A DNA stretch of 64,000 nucleotides, taken from contig NZ_AP027149.1 of assembly GCF_027925445.1 (NCBI RefSeq), forward strand, positions 1,426,001 through 1,490,000, given 5' to 3'. This DNA is from Methylocystis bryophila. GTDB taxonomy: Bacteria > Pseudomonadota > Alphaproteobacteria > Rhizobiales > Beijerinckiaceae. The notes beneath the pieces are model-generated. The model did not search any database. It saw nothing but the letters and a program-made list of their open reading frames with translations, and was not told the origin of the DNA. Made by a program: the position numbers and the translations under genes. Each line of letters begins with the position of its first letter. Position 1 is the stretch's first letter. Below are positions 52,127 to 61,272 of this stretch, in pieces.

Positions 52127-53755
52127 ATGATTCGAAGCCGGCTTTCTCGGGGAATAGGCCTTCTTTTTTTCTTAACGCTTGTCCTTGCAATTCCTTTCAG
52201 CTCCCTGGCCGTAGCCGCCACTTGCGGAACGACGCCCTATCCCACAACGTTTCAAACGCCAGCTCCAATTACGCAATCGCCGCAGGTTTGGAGCTTTCAA
52301 AGTGCGCCGCAACTGCATCCCATGAAAGTGCAGGTCAACAAAAATGATCCTAGCACGTATTCTGGGCTAATCTTTCTTGGTCCCTACGCCTATTCTGACA
52401 ATGCCGAATATGGACAGCCAGGATCGCTCATTTTGGATAATAGCGGGAATCCGGTTTGGTTTCGTCCGTTGAGCAGCCCAAATCTGATGAATACAGATTT
52501 TCGAGTGCAGCAATTCAACGGCAGGCCTGTGTTGACGTTTTGGCAGGGCACCCTCGCGACCCCGCCGGCTTACACCAATGTTCCGGCAGGCTCCTCCGAG
52601 CCGGGCTCCTGTTATTATATCCTGGATAACACTTACAATGTCATTAGGACAGTAACCGCTCAGAAAGGTTACACATCCGATGTCCATGAATTCCTGCTCA
52701 CTCCAAACAATACGGCGTTGCTTCTCTCGACCCTGGCCGTCCCCATGGATCTCACCGCTTACGGGGGGCCAAAAAATGGATATGTGCAGGATTTCGCCAT
52801 TCAGGAGATTGATCCCAGCACGAATCAGCTCCTGTTTTTTTGGAGCGCCCTTCAACATATTCCGCTGAGCGATTCCTATGAGCCGGCTTCTAGCGCGACC
52901 TCCAGCGGCAATATCTGGGATGCCTATCATCTGAACTCTGTTGGGCTCACGGACAGCGCCAACGACATTTTGGTGTCCGGACGCAATACTTTTACAATCT
53001 ATAGGGTTAACAAGCCAACTGGAAATATACTTTGGCGGCTGGGCGGCAAGCAAAACAATTTCGTGATCGTCGGCGCCGATGCGCAATTCTCTTGGCAACA
53101 CGACGCGCGTTTCCACCTAGGCTCGGGCGGCCAAAACAATGTCGTCAGCATGTTCGACGATAATTGTTGTGAATCCCAAACAGTCCCGCCGGGAACCCCC
53201 GCTTCCCACGGGTTGTTCCTAAATATCAATTCCTCGACCATGACCGCAAGCTTGCAGCGCCAATTTTATCTCAGCTCCAGCTTGCATGTGGCCTCACAAG
53301 GGAGTGTGCAGACGTTGCCTAACAGCAATGTGTTTATAGGCTGGGGACAGTCCGCATACTACAGCGAGTTTGCGCCCCTCGGAAACACAGCGGACAATCC
53401 TTCCGTGAATCTCCTTTATTATGCGCAAATGCCTGATGATAATTACAGTTATCGCGCCTATCATGACAATTGGGTCGGAACTCCTTCCTATCCGCCAAGC
53501 GCCGTCGCCATATCGAGCAGCGGACAGACGACGGTCTACGCGTCTTGGAACGGCTCGACCGAAACCCGCACTTGGCAAGTGTTTAATTTTGTTGGCTTGC
53601 TGGTCCCTCCGGTGCTTATCAAAACTGCAACCAAAACCGGATTTGAAACCGCCATTCCCGTGACCGCCACCACCCCCTATTTTCAAGTAAAAGCCTTGAA
53701 CGGCCAGGGTCAGGTCATTGGAACATCCAGCGTGATCACGCTGATCCGTAGGTGA
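52127..53755 (+). CDS. Secreted arylsulfotransferase-like (ASST family) protein
   Basis: 542 residues. Signal peptide G-I-G-L-L-F-F-L-T-L-V-L-A-I-P-F...A-V-A-A then mature domain. The beta-propeller-like repeats with L-I-L-D-N-S-G-N-P-V-W-F, V-H-E-F-L-L-T, W-D-A-Y-H-L-N-S-V and Q-H-D-A-R-F-H are the pattern of the Arylsulfotran_2 family, including the H-E-F and H-x-N catalytic-region histidines. Unusually rich in Ser, Asn and Tyr with lower GC than its neighbours, so possibly transferred. Donor and acceptor unknown. Confidence 0.75.
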   Translation: MIRSRLSRGIGLLFFLTLVLAIPFSSLAVAATCGTTPYPTTFQTPAPITQSPQVWSFQSAPQLHPMKVQVNKNDPSTYSGLIFLGPYAYSDNAEYGQPGSLILDNSGNPVWFRPLSSPNLMNTDFRVQQFNGRPVLTFWQGTLATPPAYTNVPAGSSEPGSCYYILDNTYNVIRTVTAQKGYTSDVHEFLLTPNNTALLLSTLAVPMDLTAYGGPKNGYVQDFAIQEIDPSTNQLLFFWSALQHIPLSDSYEPASSATSSGNIWDAYHLNSVGLTDSANDILVSGRNTFTIYRVNKPTGNILWRLGGKQNNFVIVGADAQFSWQHDARFHLGSGGQNNVVSMFDDNCCESQTVPPGTPASHGLFLNINSSTMTASLQRQFYLSSSLHVASQGSVQTLPNSNVFIGWGQSAYYSEFAPLGNTADNPSVNLLYYAQMPDDNYSYRAYHDNWVGTPSYPPSAVAISSSGQTTVYASWNGSTETRTWQVFNFVGLLVPPVLIKTATKTGFETAIPVTATTPYFQVKALNGQGQVIGTSSVITLIRR

Positions 53756-54004
53756 GCTTTCAACGGCCCCATGTCTCCCGATCCCATGAGAGGGTAATCT
53801 TCGATGATGTTGCGGCTGCCCGGACACCGTCCCGGCAACCGCGACGCCCTCATGGGATCTGGCTATGGCGCCTGTTGCCGGAAAGACACGTTCACCAAAA
53901 AAGCGCAGTTTTGAGCCCCTAAACGGTTGATTAATGGCGCAGAAGCGTTGACGCCGGGCCGCGCAGCCAGTGTATGGTTAACAAGGCGGCCGTCCCTTAA
54001 GGAC

Positions 54005-55000
54005 ATGCAAATGAAGAAGTTGTCTCTTTCTGTCGCAACGCTCTATTGCGCGCTGGAGGTGTCGGCCTTCGCGGCCGACCTCCCTTACAAGAAGGAAGCG
54101 CCAATCGTCCCGCCGCTTCCCCCGACGTGGACGGGCTTCTATGCCGGTCTGAACGCCGGCGGCGCATGGGGCGCCAGCAACAGCGTCACGGTGAATGCGG
54201 GTCCGATTATTCCCAATCCGATCGCCGCGAATGTTTACACCGTAAACGGCGTTACGCTTCCGTTGGGCGTAGATCTTCTGACGAGTTCCGCCGCCGCCCT
54301 CAGCGCCAACGGAGTATTGCCCGGCGCCTCCAAGGGTGGGTTCCTCGGCGGTGGGCAATTCGGCTATAATTACCAATTTTACAACAGCTTCGTTGTCGGT
54401 GTTGAGGCGGATATTCAAGGGCTTGCGTCAAGTCGCTCTACGCTTAACGGGGTTGGCATGGGAGCCGACCCAACGCCGGATCTCGGCCCGTTTCTTTCGC
54501 CTTTCGTGACGACCACTCAAGTGCGCGCGTCTCTTGATTACCTCGGCACGGTGCGTGGTCGAATCGGCTATCTCTTCACACCGACGTTGCTTGCTTATGC
54601 AACGGGTGGTTTGGGTTACGGTGGAGCAAACCTGGGCGCCAGCTTTTTCACGGCGAATACTGGCCCGGGCGTGGATCTTGTGTTCCCCACCGCTTCCAGT
54701 TTTGCGGGGCCGGGCTTCGGCTCGAGCCATGTTTCCAACACGCTTGTGGGTTGGACGGTGGGCGGCGGCGTCGAATGGATGTTCCTGCCGAACTGGAGCG
54801 CCAAGATCGAATATCTCTATTATGATCTCGGGACGGTTACGACGCCTGTTACTGTCGTCGCGGGCTTCACCGACGGCGGGAATCTGAGCTGGGCCTATGG
54901 GGCGAATGCGAGGGCGCGCTTCAACGGCAACATCATCCGCGCGGGCGTGAACTATCACGTCAACTGGGGCGTTCCGGCCCCGGTGCTCGCCAAATATTGA
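54005..55000 (+). CDS. Outer-membrane beta-barrel protein (Omp25/RopB porin-like)
   Basis: 331 residues from ATG 54005 (or MKKLSLS at 54011). Signal peptide ending S-A-F-A-A-D, then the family linker L-P-Y-K-K-E-A-P-I-V-P-P and T-W-T-G-F-Y-A-G-L-N-A-G-G-A-W-G. The end ...N-I-I-R-A-G-V-N-Y-H-V-N-W with aromatic last strand is typical of rhizobial 31-kDa outer-membrane proteins. Probably structural or a small-molecule pore. Confidence 0.88.
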   Translation: MQMKKLSLSVATLYCALEVSAFAADLPYKKEAPIVPPLPPTWTGFYAGLNAGGAWGASNSVTVNAGPIIPNPIAANVYTVNGVTLPLGVDLLTSSAAALSANGVLPGASKGGFLGGGQFGYNYQFYNSFVVGVEADIQGLASSRSTLNGVGMGADPTPDLGPFLSPFVTTTQVRASLDYLGTVRGRIGYLFTPTLLAYATGGLGYGGANLGASFFTANTGPGVDLVFPTASSFAGPGFGSSHVSNTLVGWTVGGGVEWMFLPNWSAKIEYLYYDLGTVTTPVTVVAGFTDGGNLSWAYGANARARFNGNIIRAGVNYHVNWGVPAPVLAKY

Positions 55001-55176
55001 TCGGAAACGATCAAAGGACCTCTGCTCATCTCTCGTGCAGGGCTCGGCGGCGCGGAAATCGGGGAGGGTTTTGGCGAGAGCGACGGTCAGCTTGCGCTTG
55101 ACCGTGGCGAACGAGTTGCCGACGTGACGTTCGGAACTCCAGCAAGGCTCGCCGTAACCGCTGGCCGCACGGCCTG

Positions 55177-55902
55177 TCACGAGCGCGACGGCCAAGGAAG
55201 GCGGTCGAGCGGCGCCATGGCGGCGGCGATATCGCGGGCGACCGACATATGCTTCGGGTTGTCGACATCGAAGGTTTCGGTCGTGGCCGACATCAGCAGC
55301 CCGCCGTCGGGCAAAGGCTCGACGAGCGCGCTGGCCGGCGGCTCGATCTGGCGGGCCAGCCAGGGGCAGAGATATTGGATCCACGGCGCTCGAAAATGCG
55401 TGTCGCGATCTTTTTCCAGCCGCATGAGCGCGCGGGAATAGGCGCCCGCCTTGACCGGCTCCCAGGCGTCGACGATCGCGAGCATGGCCGCGCGGAAGAT
55501 CCTATGGGTGACTATGTCCGGATCCGGTGTCGCGCCTCCGAAGCTGGAGGTATCAAACATCGCATCATTCGGGAAAGCGGTTCTGACCGAGGATCCGGCA
55601 TGGCACCACAGCCTGAGGGTGCGGGACGGGGGCAGGTCGCGCGTGTAGCCTCCGCAACAGTAGCCCCATCCCGGCTCCGGCTCTCCCCAGTCGTCGCGAC
55701 TGACGCCCGTCTCGACAATTTCCGCGTAGCGGTCACGAACCGTTTCGAGGTCAATCGGGCCTGTCCTCCCGCAGGTCCAAAGCGCGAAGAGTGGATCGAA
55801 GGCCGTGAGGGTGTCGAATGTTCGCAGACATCGTGCGGCGATGGCCTCGGGGGTCTCAGGACGCGCTTCCCACACCGCACGGATGTAAAAACCCTCGCTC
55901 AT
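55177..55902 (-). CDS. Imm52-type immunity protein, copy 3 (distal)
   Basis: 241 residues (MSEGFYIRAVWEARPETPEA...). Features shared by all three copies: F-Y-I-R-A-V-W-E-A-R-P-E-T at the start, L-T-A-F-D-P-L-F-A-L-W-T-C-G, W-C-H-A-G-S-S, and the S-A-T-T-E-T-F-D-V-D-N-P-K-H end. This is the most diverged copy (G-Y-C-C-G-G, K-D-R-D-T-H-F-R-A-P). Imm52 proteins neutralise Tox-REase-5 nuclease toxins; the toxin gene lies upstream. Confidence 0.78.
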   Translation of the reverse strand: MSEGFYIRAVWEARPETPEAIAARCLRTFDTLTAFDPLFALWTCGRTGPIDLETVRDRYAEIVETGVSRDDWGEPEPGWGYCCGGYTRDLPPSRTLRLWCHAGSSVRTAFPNDAMFDTSSFGGATPDPDIVTHRIFRAAMLAIVDAWEPVKAGAYSRALMRLEKDRDTHFRAPWIQYLCPWLARQIEPPASALVEPLPDGGLLMSATTETFDVDNPKHMSVARDIAAAMAPLDRLPWPSRS

Positions 55903-55936
55903 GACCGAGTCCTCACGCTGTTGCAGTATGACCGCG

Positions 55937-56659
55937 TCACGAGCGCGACGGCCAAGGGAGGCGGTCGAGCGGCGCCATGGCGGCGGCGATATCGCGGGCG
56001 ACCGACATATGCTTCGGGTTGTCGACATCGAAGGTTTCGGTCGTGGCCGACATCAGCAGCCCGCCGTCGGGCAAAGGCTCGACGAGCGCGCTGGCCGGCG
56101 GCTCGATCTGGCGGGCCAGCCAGGGGCAGAGATATTGGATCCATGGCATTGGAAAAAACGTGTCGCGTTCATCCTGGTCCCTGAGCGCGGAGGAATAGGC
56201 GCCCGCCTTGACCGGCTCCCAGGCGTCGACGATCGCGAGCATGGCCGCGCGGAAGATCCTGTGGCTGACCACGTCCGGGTCTGGGGTCGCGCCTCCGAAG
56301 CTCGAGGTCTTAAACATCGCGTCATTCGGGAAAGCGGCTCTGATCGAGGATCCGGCATGGCACCACAGCCTGAGGGTGCGGGACGGGGGCAGGTCGCGCG
56401 TATAGCCTCCGCACCAATAGCCCCATTCTGGCTCCGGCTCCCCCCAGTCGTCGCGCCACACGCCCGCCTTGACAATCTCTGCATAGCGGTCACGAACCGT
56501 TTCGAGGTCAATCGGGCCTGTCCTCCCGCAGGTCCAGAGCGCGAAGAGTGGATCGAAGGCCGTGAGGGTGTCGAATGTTCGCAGACATCGCGCGGCGAGG
56601 GCCTCGGGGGTCTCAGGACGCGCTTCCCACACTGCGCGGATGTAAAATCCCTCGCTCAT
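55937..56659 (-). CDS. Imm52-type immunity protein, copy 2 (middle)
   Basis: 240 residues. Nearly identical to copy 1 across the body (same K-A-G-V-W-R-D-D-W-G and D-E-R-D-T-F-F-P-M-P-W segments) but with the M-S-E-G start and W-P-S-R-S end of copy 3, suggesting recombination between repeats. A repeat period of ~757 bases separates it from copy 1; 34 bases separate it from copy 3. Confidence 0.78.
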   Translation of the reverse strand: MSEGFYIRAVWEARPETPEALAARCLRTFDTLTAFDPLFALWTCGRTGPIDLETVRDRYAEIVKAGVWRDDWGEPEPEWGYWCGGYTRDLPPSRTLRLWCHAGSSIRAAFPNDAMFKTSSFGGATPDPDVVSHRIFRAAMLAIVDAWEPVKAGAYSSALRDQDERDTFFPMPWIQYLCPWLARQIEPPASALVEPLPDGGLLMSATTETFDVDNPKHMSVARDIAAAMAPLDRLPWPSRS

Positions 56660-56669
56660 GACCGAGTCC

Positions 56670-57416
56670 TCACGCTGTTGCAGTAGGACCGCGTCGGGGG
56701 AGCGACGGCCAAGGGAGGCGGTCGAGCGGCGCCATGGCGGCGGCGATATCGCGGGCGACCGACATATGCTTCGGGTTGTCGACATCGAAGGTTTCGGTCG
56801 TGGCCGACATCAGCAGCCCGCCGTCGGGCAAAGGCTCGACGAGCGCGCTGGCCGGCGGCTCGATCTGGCGGGCCAGCCAGGGGCAGAGATATTGGATCCA
56901 TGGCATTGGAAAAAACGTGTCGCGTTCATCCTGGTCCCTGAGCGCGGAGGAATAGGCGCCCGCCTTGACCGGCTCCCAGGCGTCGACGATCGCGAGCATG
57001 GCCGCGCGGAAGATCCTGTGGCTGACCACGTCCGGGTCTGGGGTCGCGCCTCCGAAGCTCGAGGTCTTAAACATCGCGTCATTCGGGAAAGCGGCTCTGA
57101 TCGAGGATCCGGCATGGCACCACAGCCTGAGGGTGCGGGACGGGGGCAGGTCGCGCGTGTAGCCTCCGCACCAATAGCCCCATTCTGGCTCCGGCTCCCC
57201 CCAGTCGTCGCGCCACACGCCCGCCTTGACAATCTCTGCATAGCGGTCACGAACCGTTTCGAGGTCAATCGGGCCTGTCGTCCCGCAGGTCCAAAGCGCG
57301 AAGAGCGGATCGAAGGCCGTGAGGGTGTCGAATGTTCGCAGACATCGCGCGGCGAGGGCCTCGGGGGTCTCAGGACGCGCTTCCCACACTGCGCGGATGT
57401 AAAAACCCTGTCTCAT
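56670..57416 (-). CDS. Imm52-type immunity protein, copy 1 (proximal to toxin)
   Basis: 248 residues (MRQGFYIRAVWEARP...), extended at the C-terminus as L-P-R-R-G-P-T-A-T-A. Only 10 bases separate its ATG from the toxin stop, the classical toxin-then-immunity arrangement. A longer reading to 57545 runs into the toxin gene and is rejected. Confidence 0.8.
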   Translation of the reverse strand: MRQGFYIRAVWEARPETPEALAARCLRTFDTLTAFDPLFALWTCGTTGPIDLETVRDRYAEIVKAGVWRDDWGEPEPEWGYWCGGYTRDLPPSRTLRLWCHAGSSIRAAFPNDAMFKTSSFGGATPDPDVVSHRIFRAAMLAIVDAWEPVKAGAYSSALRDQDERDTFFPMPWIQYLCPWLARQIEPPASALVEPLPDGGLLMSATTETFDVDNPKHMSVARDIAAAMAPLDRLPWPSLPRRGPTATA

Positions 57417-57426
57417 GACTGGACCC

Positions 57427-58878
57427 TCACGGCTCCTTGGCAGAAACGTGATGTGTCGTGATCTTCCGGAGCTCTTTGACGGAGTCAAATGTCTCCTTCG
57501 CCAATTTCTCAGCTTCAGACTCGGCGAAATACCATTCGAGTGCATGCTGGCCGGCGGCCCGCACTTGCTTCTCAGCTTGCCTCTTCCACTCTTTTGGAAA
57601 AATCTCCGCCTCCTCGAAGAAGCGCTTGTGCAGCTTTTCGGCGATGCCTGGGCCTTTGATCTCGATCAACGCGCCGTCGCTTCGGCGGCAATCGTCGAAG
57701 AAGACTGGCTTGCTCGTATCTGAATCAGGGTCAGGGAGATTGACGCCCCACCCCCGCGGCGTCGGGTCCTCGGGATTTATGCGCTTCTTGATCAGATCCT
57801 CATAGGCCCGAGCCGCCTCCTTCGCTCCGTGCGGCGTATCGGGCTCAGGCTTTGGGCAAAGCTTCGGATCGTCGGGTTCCGTCCCTTCGCGCGGCGCGCC
57901 GGTCGCGTCGACGAGCCGGTCGGCGTCGAAGACGAGGCTGCCGCGAAGGGTGCGCGCGATGGGCTCGCCGCTCGCGGTGTTGACGAAAACGCCGTTGCGC
58001 CCCTGCTTGGCGCGGACGACGATCTCGCGTCCGGCAGTCCCATTCCGAAAGAGGCGCAACGCTCCCGTCGGAGCGTCGAGATGATAGAAGAGCCCTGGCG
58101 CGCCGGGAACCGCGCCTTCCGTAACGGCTTTGTTCGGGCTTGGAACGAAAATCGCCCCGAAGACGATTCCGGCGCCGACGGTCTCCCCGAGCACCGCTAA
58201 CTCCGCGAGCAAGGCCGAGCCGCTCGCCTCACCGAACAAAGCCTGCGCCAGAGTCCGCGCCCCGCCAGCGGCCACAAATCCCAAAGACGGAGCCTGCGGG
58301 CTCGACGGCGGCGGCGCGGCATTGTCCGGGACGCGCCGCGTCTCTGCGGATGGGGACGCGCCTGTATCATCTCGGCTCCAACGCCCGCTGGTCGGGCCGC
58401 TGCCCGCAGGGACGCGCGGCTGGCTCGGATCGTATTTTACGAGCGGCCGACGCGTGGGCTCCAAGCCCAGAGCCTTCGTCAGCTCCCGCGGCGCCATGCC
58501 GTCGTCGAGCAGGGCCTCGGCGAGAAAGAGCCTGTAGGCGTCGGCGCGATCCTCGATGCGGGGTATGCCCGCGTAGGCCAGCCGGATGTTGGCGAGCGCC
58601 TTCTCGCCGCGTCGCCAGAAAGCGGAGGCGCCTTCGACATGCCTCAGCAATTCCGACGAGGCGGGTCGCCAGGAAGCGACGCCGAGCAGGGCGAGCAGTC
58701 GCTCACGGTCCTCATTCAACGCAAGGACCGGGGCGCCAAAGGCGTCGCGCTTCATATGCGCGAGCACGGTCCGCGCGCCGAGAACGAGCCCCTCGTCGCC
58801 GATCTCGGCGGCGCGGCAGATCGGTTTGGCCCAGACGTGTTTTTCAAATCGCTCGTTGAGCGCCTCATGGCGATTCAC
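57427..58878 (-). CDS. Polymorphic toxin with C-terminal Tox-REase-5 nuclease domain
   Basis: 483 residues from GTG 58878. N-terminal ~150 residues are helical (E-D-R-A-D-A-Y-R-L-F-L-A-E-A-L-L-D-D-G); a linker Y-D-P-S-Q-P-R-V-P-A-G-S-G follows; a Pro/Ser-rich and small hydrophobic region (A-L-L-A-E-L-A-V-L-G-E-T-V-G) lies mid-protein. The C-terminal ~130 residues hold the nuclease: F-F-D-D-C-R-R-S-D-G-A-L-I-E-I-K-G-P-G (Asp...E-x-K) and W-x-x-Q-A-E-K-Q-V-R-A-A-G. It cleaves nucleic acid in a competitor when delivered, probably by type VI or another secretion route; no delivery genes are here. Three Imm52 genes follow. Confidence 0.78.
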   Translation of the reverse strand: MNRHEALNERFEKHVWAKPICRAAEIGDEGLVLGARTVLAHMKRDAFGAPVLALNEDRERLLALLGVASWRPASSELLRHVEGASAFWRRGEKALANIRLAYAGIPRIEDRADAYRLFLAEALLDDGMAPRELTKALGLEPTRRPLVKYDPSQPRVPAGSGPTSGRWSRDDTGASPSAETRRVPDNAAPPPSSPQAPSLGFVAAGGARTLAQALFGEASGSALLAELAVLGETVGAGIVFGAIFVPSPNKAVTEGAVPGAPGLFYHLDAPTGALRLFRNGTAGREIVVRAKQGRNGVFVNTASGEPIARTLRGSLVFDADRLVDATGAPREGTEPDDPKLCPKPEPDTPHGAKEAARAYEDLIKKRINPEDPTPRGWGVNLPDPDSDTSKPVFFDDCRRSDGALIEIKGPGIAEKLHKRFFEEAEIFPKEWKRQAEKQVRAAGQHALEWYFAESEAEKLAKETFDSVKELRKITTHHVSAKEP

Positions 58879-59012
58879 GCGTCGCTCCTGACCATTAGAA
58901 AGGCGATGTAAAAACTACAGCAAAGCTTCTCGGCAGGGGCATGTTACACTTTGCATACCGAGCCCAAAATGATGTGTCCTCGCTGGGTCGACTCTCGCGA
59001 GGAGGGTGAACT

Positions 59013-59951
59013 ATGATTTTTCACCACCACCGGCCTAAAGCGCTTGGCGGCGGACTTCTCGTTGGAGATTCCGCAGTGAGATACATTTTCGTTGACGAGG
59101 CGGGTAAGTCGGAAAAGGAGCCGCTGACAGTGGTGACCGGCGTCATTGCTCATGCGGACGCTCATGTCATCGACGCCGAAACTATGGTCAACGAAGTATG
59201 CGGCGCCGTCCCGCCGCAATATGCCGAAGATTTCGTATTTCATGCGACAGACATATGGAACAATAGAAAATATAAGGAGGATTGGAGCCAAACCGACAGA
59301 TTGGCGCTCATGGTAGAGATGATGCGCATTCCGAGACGTCTAAGAATGGCTTTATCTTTTTCCATTGTCCGGAGAGAGATGGAAATACCTAAAGAATTTC
59401 TTGATCTAGGAATGAAGACAAAGGAGGAATATCATCATTTCTATGCTTTTTTGCATTGTTTGCAGCGCGCCGACAAATACATAAGAGAATACGCGGCCCC
59501 AAAGGAGGTAGCAACTGTTGTTGCTGAAGATGTCCCAGAGATGAGAAAATGGTTAGACCCTGTGACGAAAATTCCTGGCTATCGTAGATCACACGGCATC
59601 AACTCTAGGAAAGATGCATTAGAGCCTACACTTGCTGATAAGACGCCGAGACAGATCGGCAACAAATCAGTAACTTTTGTTGCCCAAGAAGGAGACATGC
59701 GGCTCAGCCGAATAAGGCAGAGCATTCACTTCGTGAAGAAAAATGAGGAGCCATTGACTCAATTGGCTGATGCCTGTGCATTTGGATTGCGCCGATATTT
59801 TTGTGGCGCTGATCACGGAGATAAAATGGCGTATGCAATACTCGGGCATTATCCGAGGTTGGAAGATTACGCTGGGGAAACATCAACGGCAGTTGTTTTC
59901 TGGCACCCAAACAAACATCAAGCATTGCAGCCGTTTAGTACGGTGCCGTAA
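59013..59951 (+). CDS. DUF3800 protein, passenger gene of the IS1595 element
   Basis: 312 residues from ATG 59013, with GGAGGG 6 bases upstream; a GTG at 59076 is an alternative that starts closer to the domain. RNase H-like DUF3800 marks: Y-I-F-V-D-E-A-G-K-S near residue 24 (catalytic Asp) and L-T-Q-L-A-D-A-C-A-F-G-L-R-R-Y near 255 (second Asp). Less GC-rich than the host genome. It lies wholly between the element's inverted repeats, so it moves with it. Activity unknown; DUF3800 proteins often appear on mobile DNA. Confidence 0.85.
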   Translation: MIFHHHRPKALGGGLLVGDSAVRYIFVDEAGKSEKEPLTVVTGVIAHADAHVIDAETMVNEVCGAVPPQYAEDFVFHATDIWNNRKYKEDWSQTDRLALMVEMMRIPRRLRMALSFSIVRREMEIPKEFLDLGMKTKEEYHHFYAFLHCLQRADKYIREYAAPKEVATVVAEDVPEMRKWLDPVTKIPGYRRSHGINSRKDALEPTLADKTPRQIGNKSVTFVAQEGDMRLSRIRQSIHFVKKNEEPLTQLADACAFGLRRYFCGADHGDKMAYAILGHYPRLEDYAGETSTAVVFWHPNKHQALQPFSTVP

Positions 59952-59956
59952 AGATG

Positions 59957-60136
59957 TCACCTGTTTTTTGGCAGCGTGACCGTGGCAAACGCCCTATAGC
60001 AAGATTCTTGGCTCTCTTCGGCTCCGATTTCTCGCGCCATAGCAACGAATCTCTTATGGCGCTCTGTGTCCGTGAGTTTCGGCTTGGCCTCAGACTTTGG
60101 TTTTGCCTTTGGCTTTTCGGTGCCGGCTTTTGCCAT
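59957..60136 (-). CDS. Small basic accessory ORF of the IS1595 element, 59 aa
   Basis: Starts MAKAGTEKPKAKPKSEAKPK (Lys/Pro/Ala-rich), then L-T-D-T-E-R-H-K-R-F-V-A-M-A-R-E-I-G-A-E-E-S, ending L-P-K-N-R. The 'TDxERHxRFVxMAREIGAEES' pattern is one I associate with small ORFs trailing IS1595 transposases. Starts 8 bases after the transposase stop. Function unknown. Confidence 0.7.
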   Translation of the reverse strand: MAKAGTEKPKAKPKSEAKPKLTDTERHKRFVAMAREIGAEESQESCYRAFATVTLPKNR

Positions 60137-60144
60137 AGGGCCTC

Positions 60145-61092
60145 TCAGTTACGAGCCGTTTGATAGGTGAGCCTCTTGCCGACAACGCCCAGCAACGCGA
60201 GATCGGCCGCCGCCTTGTCATCTATGCCGAGTTTCGCCCGGTTCGAGTAGCGGAAATCGAATTCCGCAAGATAGCGATGCAAATGCCGCTCGCCGCAGTG
60301 CTGATAGACGCCTTTCATGCCGCGTTTAAACACGCCGTAGAACCCCTCAACGGTGTTGGTTGAGATCACGCGCTCGCCTTCGTAGCGAGCATATTCCTTG
60401 ACGGCGTGGTTCACAGCGTCATGGCTGGCGACGCTCACGTTCACCTTGAGGTTGCGATACCAAGAGGCTTCGTCGGTGATGACGGCGGTTTCCTTCGCAA
60501 TGTTGGCGCGGATGATCGGCATAAGGGTGCCCATGGTGCATCCGTCCACGTGCCAGCTACGAGCGGCGCCGCCGCGCTCAACCAAGGTCAAGACGATGTT
60601 GCGGAAATTGGAGCCCTTGAAGCTGGCGTCTTTCGGAGCGCCCTCGACCTTGCCGATGATTGTCTCGTCAATCTCGACCGTCTTTCCCGCGCCTCCAAGC
60701 GGGGAAAGCTCGCCAGAGCGCATCGCCTCGCGAATTCGGTGGGTAAGCTGCCAAGCGGTTTTCATGCTGCAAGAAAGCATACGCTGAATTTGGCGGGTCG
60801 AAATGCCTTTCTTGCTGGCGCACATCAAGTGGATGACTTGAAGCCACAGATGCAACGGCAGATGCGAGGACTCGAAGATGGTCCCCATACGCACAGTGAA
60901 CGGCTTCCCGCACGCATAGCACTTGATGAGGCCCTTACGGGTGGTCTTCCCGGCCATGCGACGCAGGCGCTTCGGGTCGGCGTTGTCGCAGTGATGGCAA
61001 ACCGGCCCGTTCGGCCAAAGACGGCTCTCGACATAGGCGAAAGCAGCGTCTTCGCACTGGAAGTGAGGGGCGTTGAGAACCGAGGCGGCCAT
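60145..61092 (-). CDS. IS1595-family transposase
   Basis: 315 residues. N-terminal zinc-binding region C-H-H-C ... C-Y-A-C-G (four Cys in pairs), helix-turn-helix S-T-R-Q-I-Q-R-M-L-S-C-S-M-K-T-A-W, then the ISXO2-like DDE-type domain: V-E-I-D-E-T (first Asp), I-T-D-E-A-S-W-Y (second Asp) and N-T-V-E-G-F-Y-G-V-F-K-R-G (Asn-x-x-Glu ending). All intact, so the element may be active. Confidence 0.93.
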   Translation of the reverse strand: MAASVLNAPHFQCEDAAFAYVESRLWPNGPVCHHCDNADPKRLRRMAGKTTRKGLIKCYACGKPFTVRMGTIFESSHLPLHLWLQVIHLMCASKKGISTRQIQRMLSCSMKTAWQLTHRIREAMRSGELSPLGGAGKTVEIDETIIGKVEGAPKDASFKGSNFRNIVLTLVERGGAARSWHVDGCTMGTLMPIIRANIAKETAVITDEASWYRNLKVNVSVASHDAVNHAVKEYARYEGERVISTNTVEGFYGVFKRGMKGVYQHCGERHLHRYLAEFDFRYSNRAKLGIDDKAAADLALLGVVGKRLTYQTARN

Positions 61093-61272
61093 GACTGTAT
61101 CTGCTGATGATTCAATCTAGGCCTAGGGGCTCGGTATTTCAAGTGTAACATCGCCCTCGGCAGTCAAGAACAAATAGAGAACATACAGCTCGCGCCACGC
61201 CGGCCCTTACCCGAGCGACGCCCAAAGCATGGCCTTGTCGACGTCGCTTCGACGCACGTCAGCGGCGCGCCC

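Larger units (their letters stand above)
58937..61155. mobile_element. IS1595-family element with passenger genes, 2219 bp
   Basis: Terminal inverted repeats of 30 bp: GGGCATGTTACACTT...ATACCGAGCCC at the left (58937-58966) and the inverse of GGCGATGTTACACTT...ATACCGAGCCC at the right (61126-61155). Both flanks carry CTCGGCAG (58929-58936 and 61156-61163), an exact 8-bp target duplication as expected for IS1595. It encodes an IS1595 transposase, a 59-aa ORF on the same strand and a DUF3800 gene on the other strand. Confidence 0.93.
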
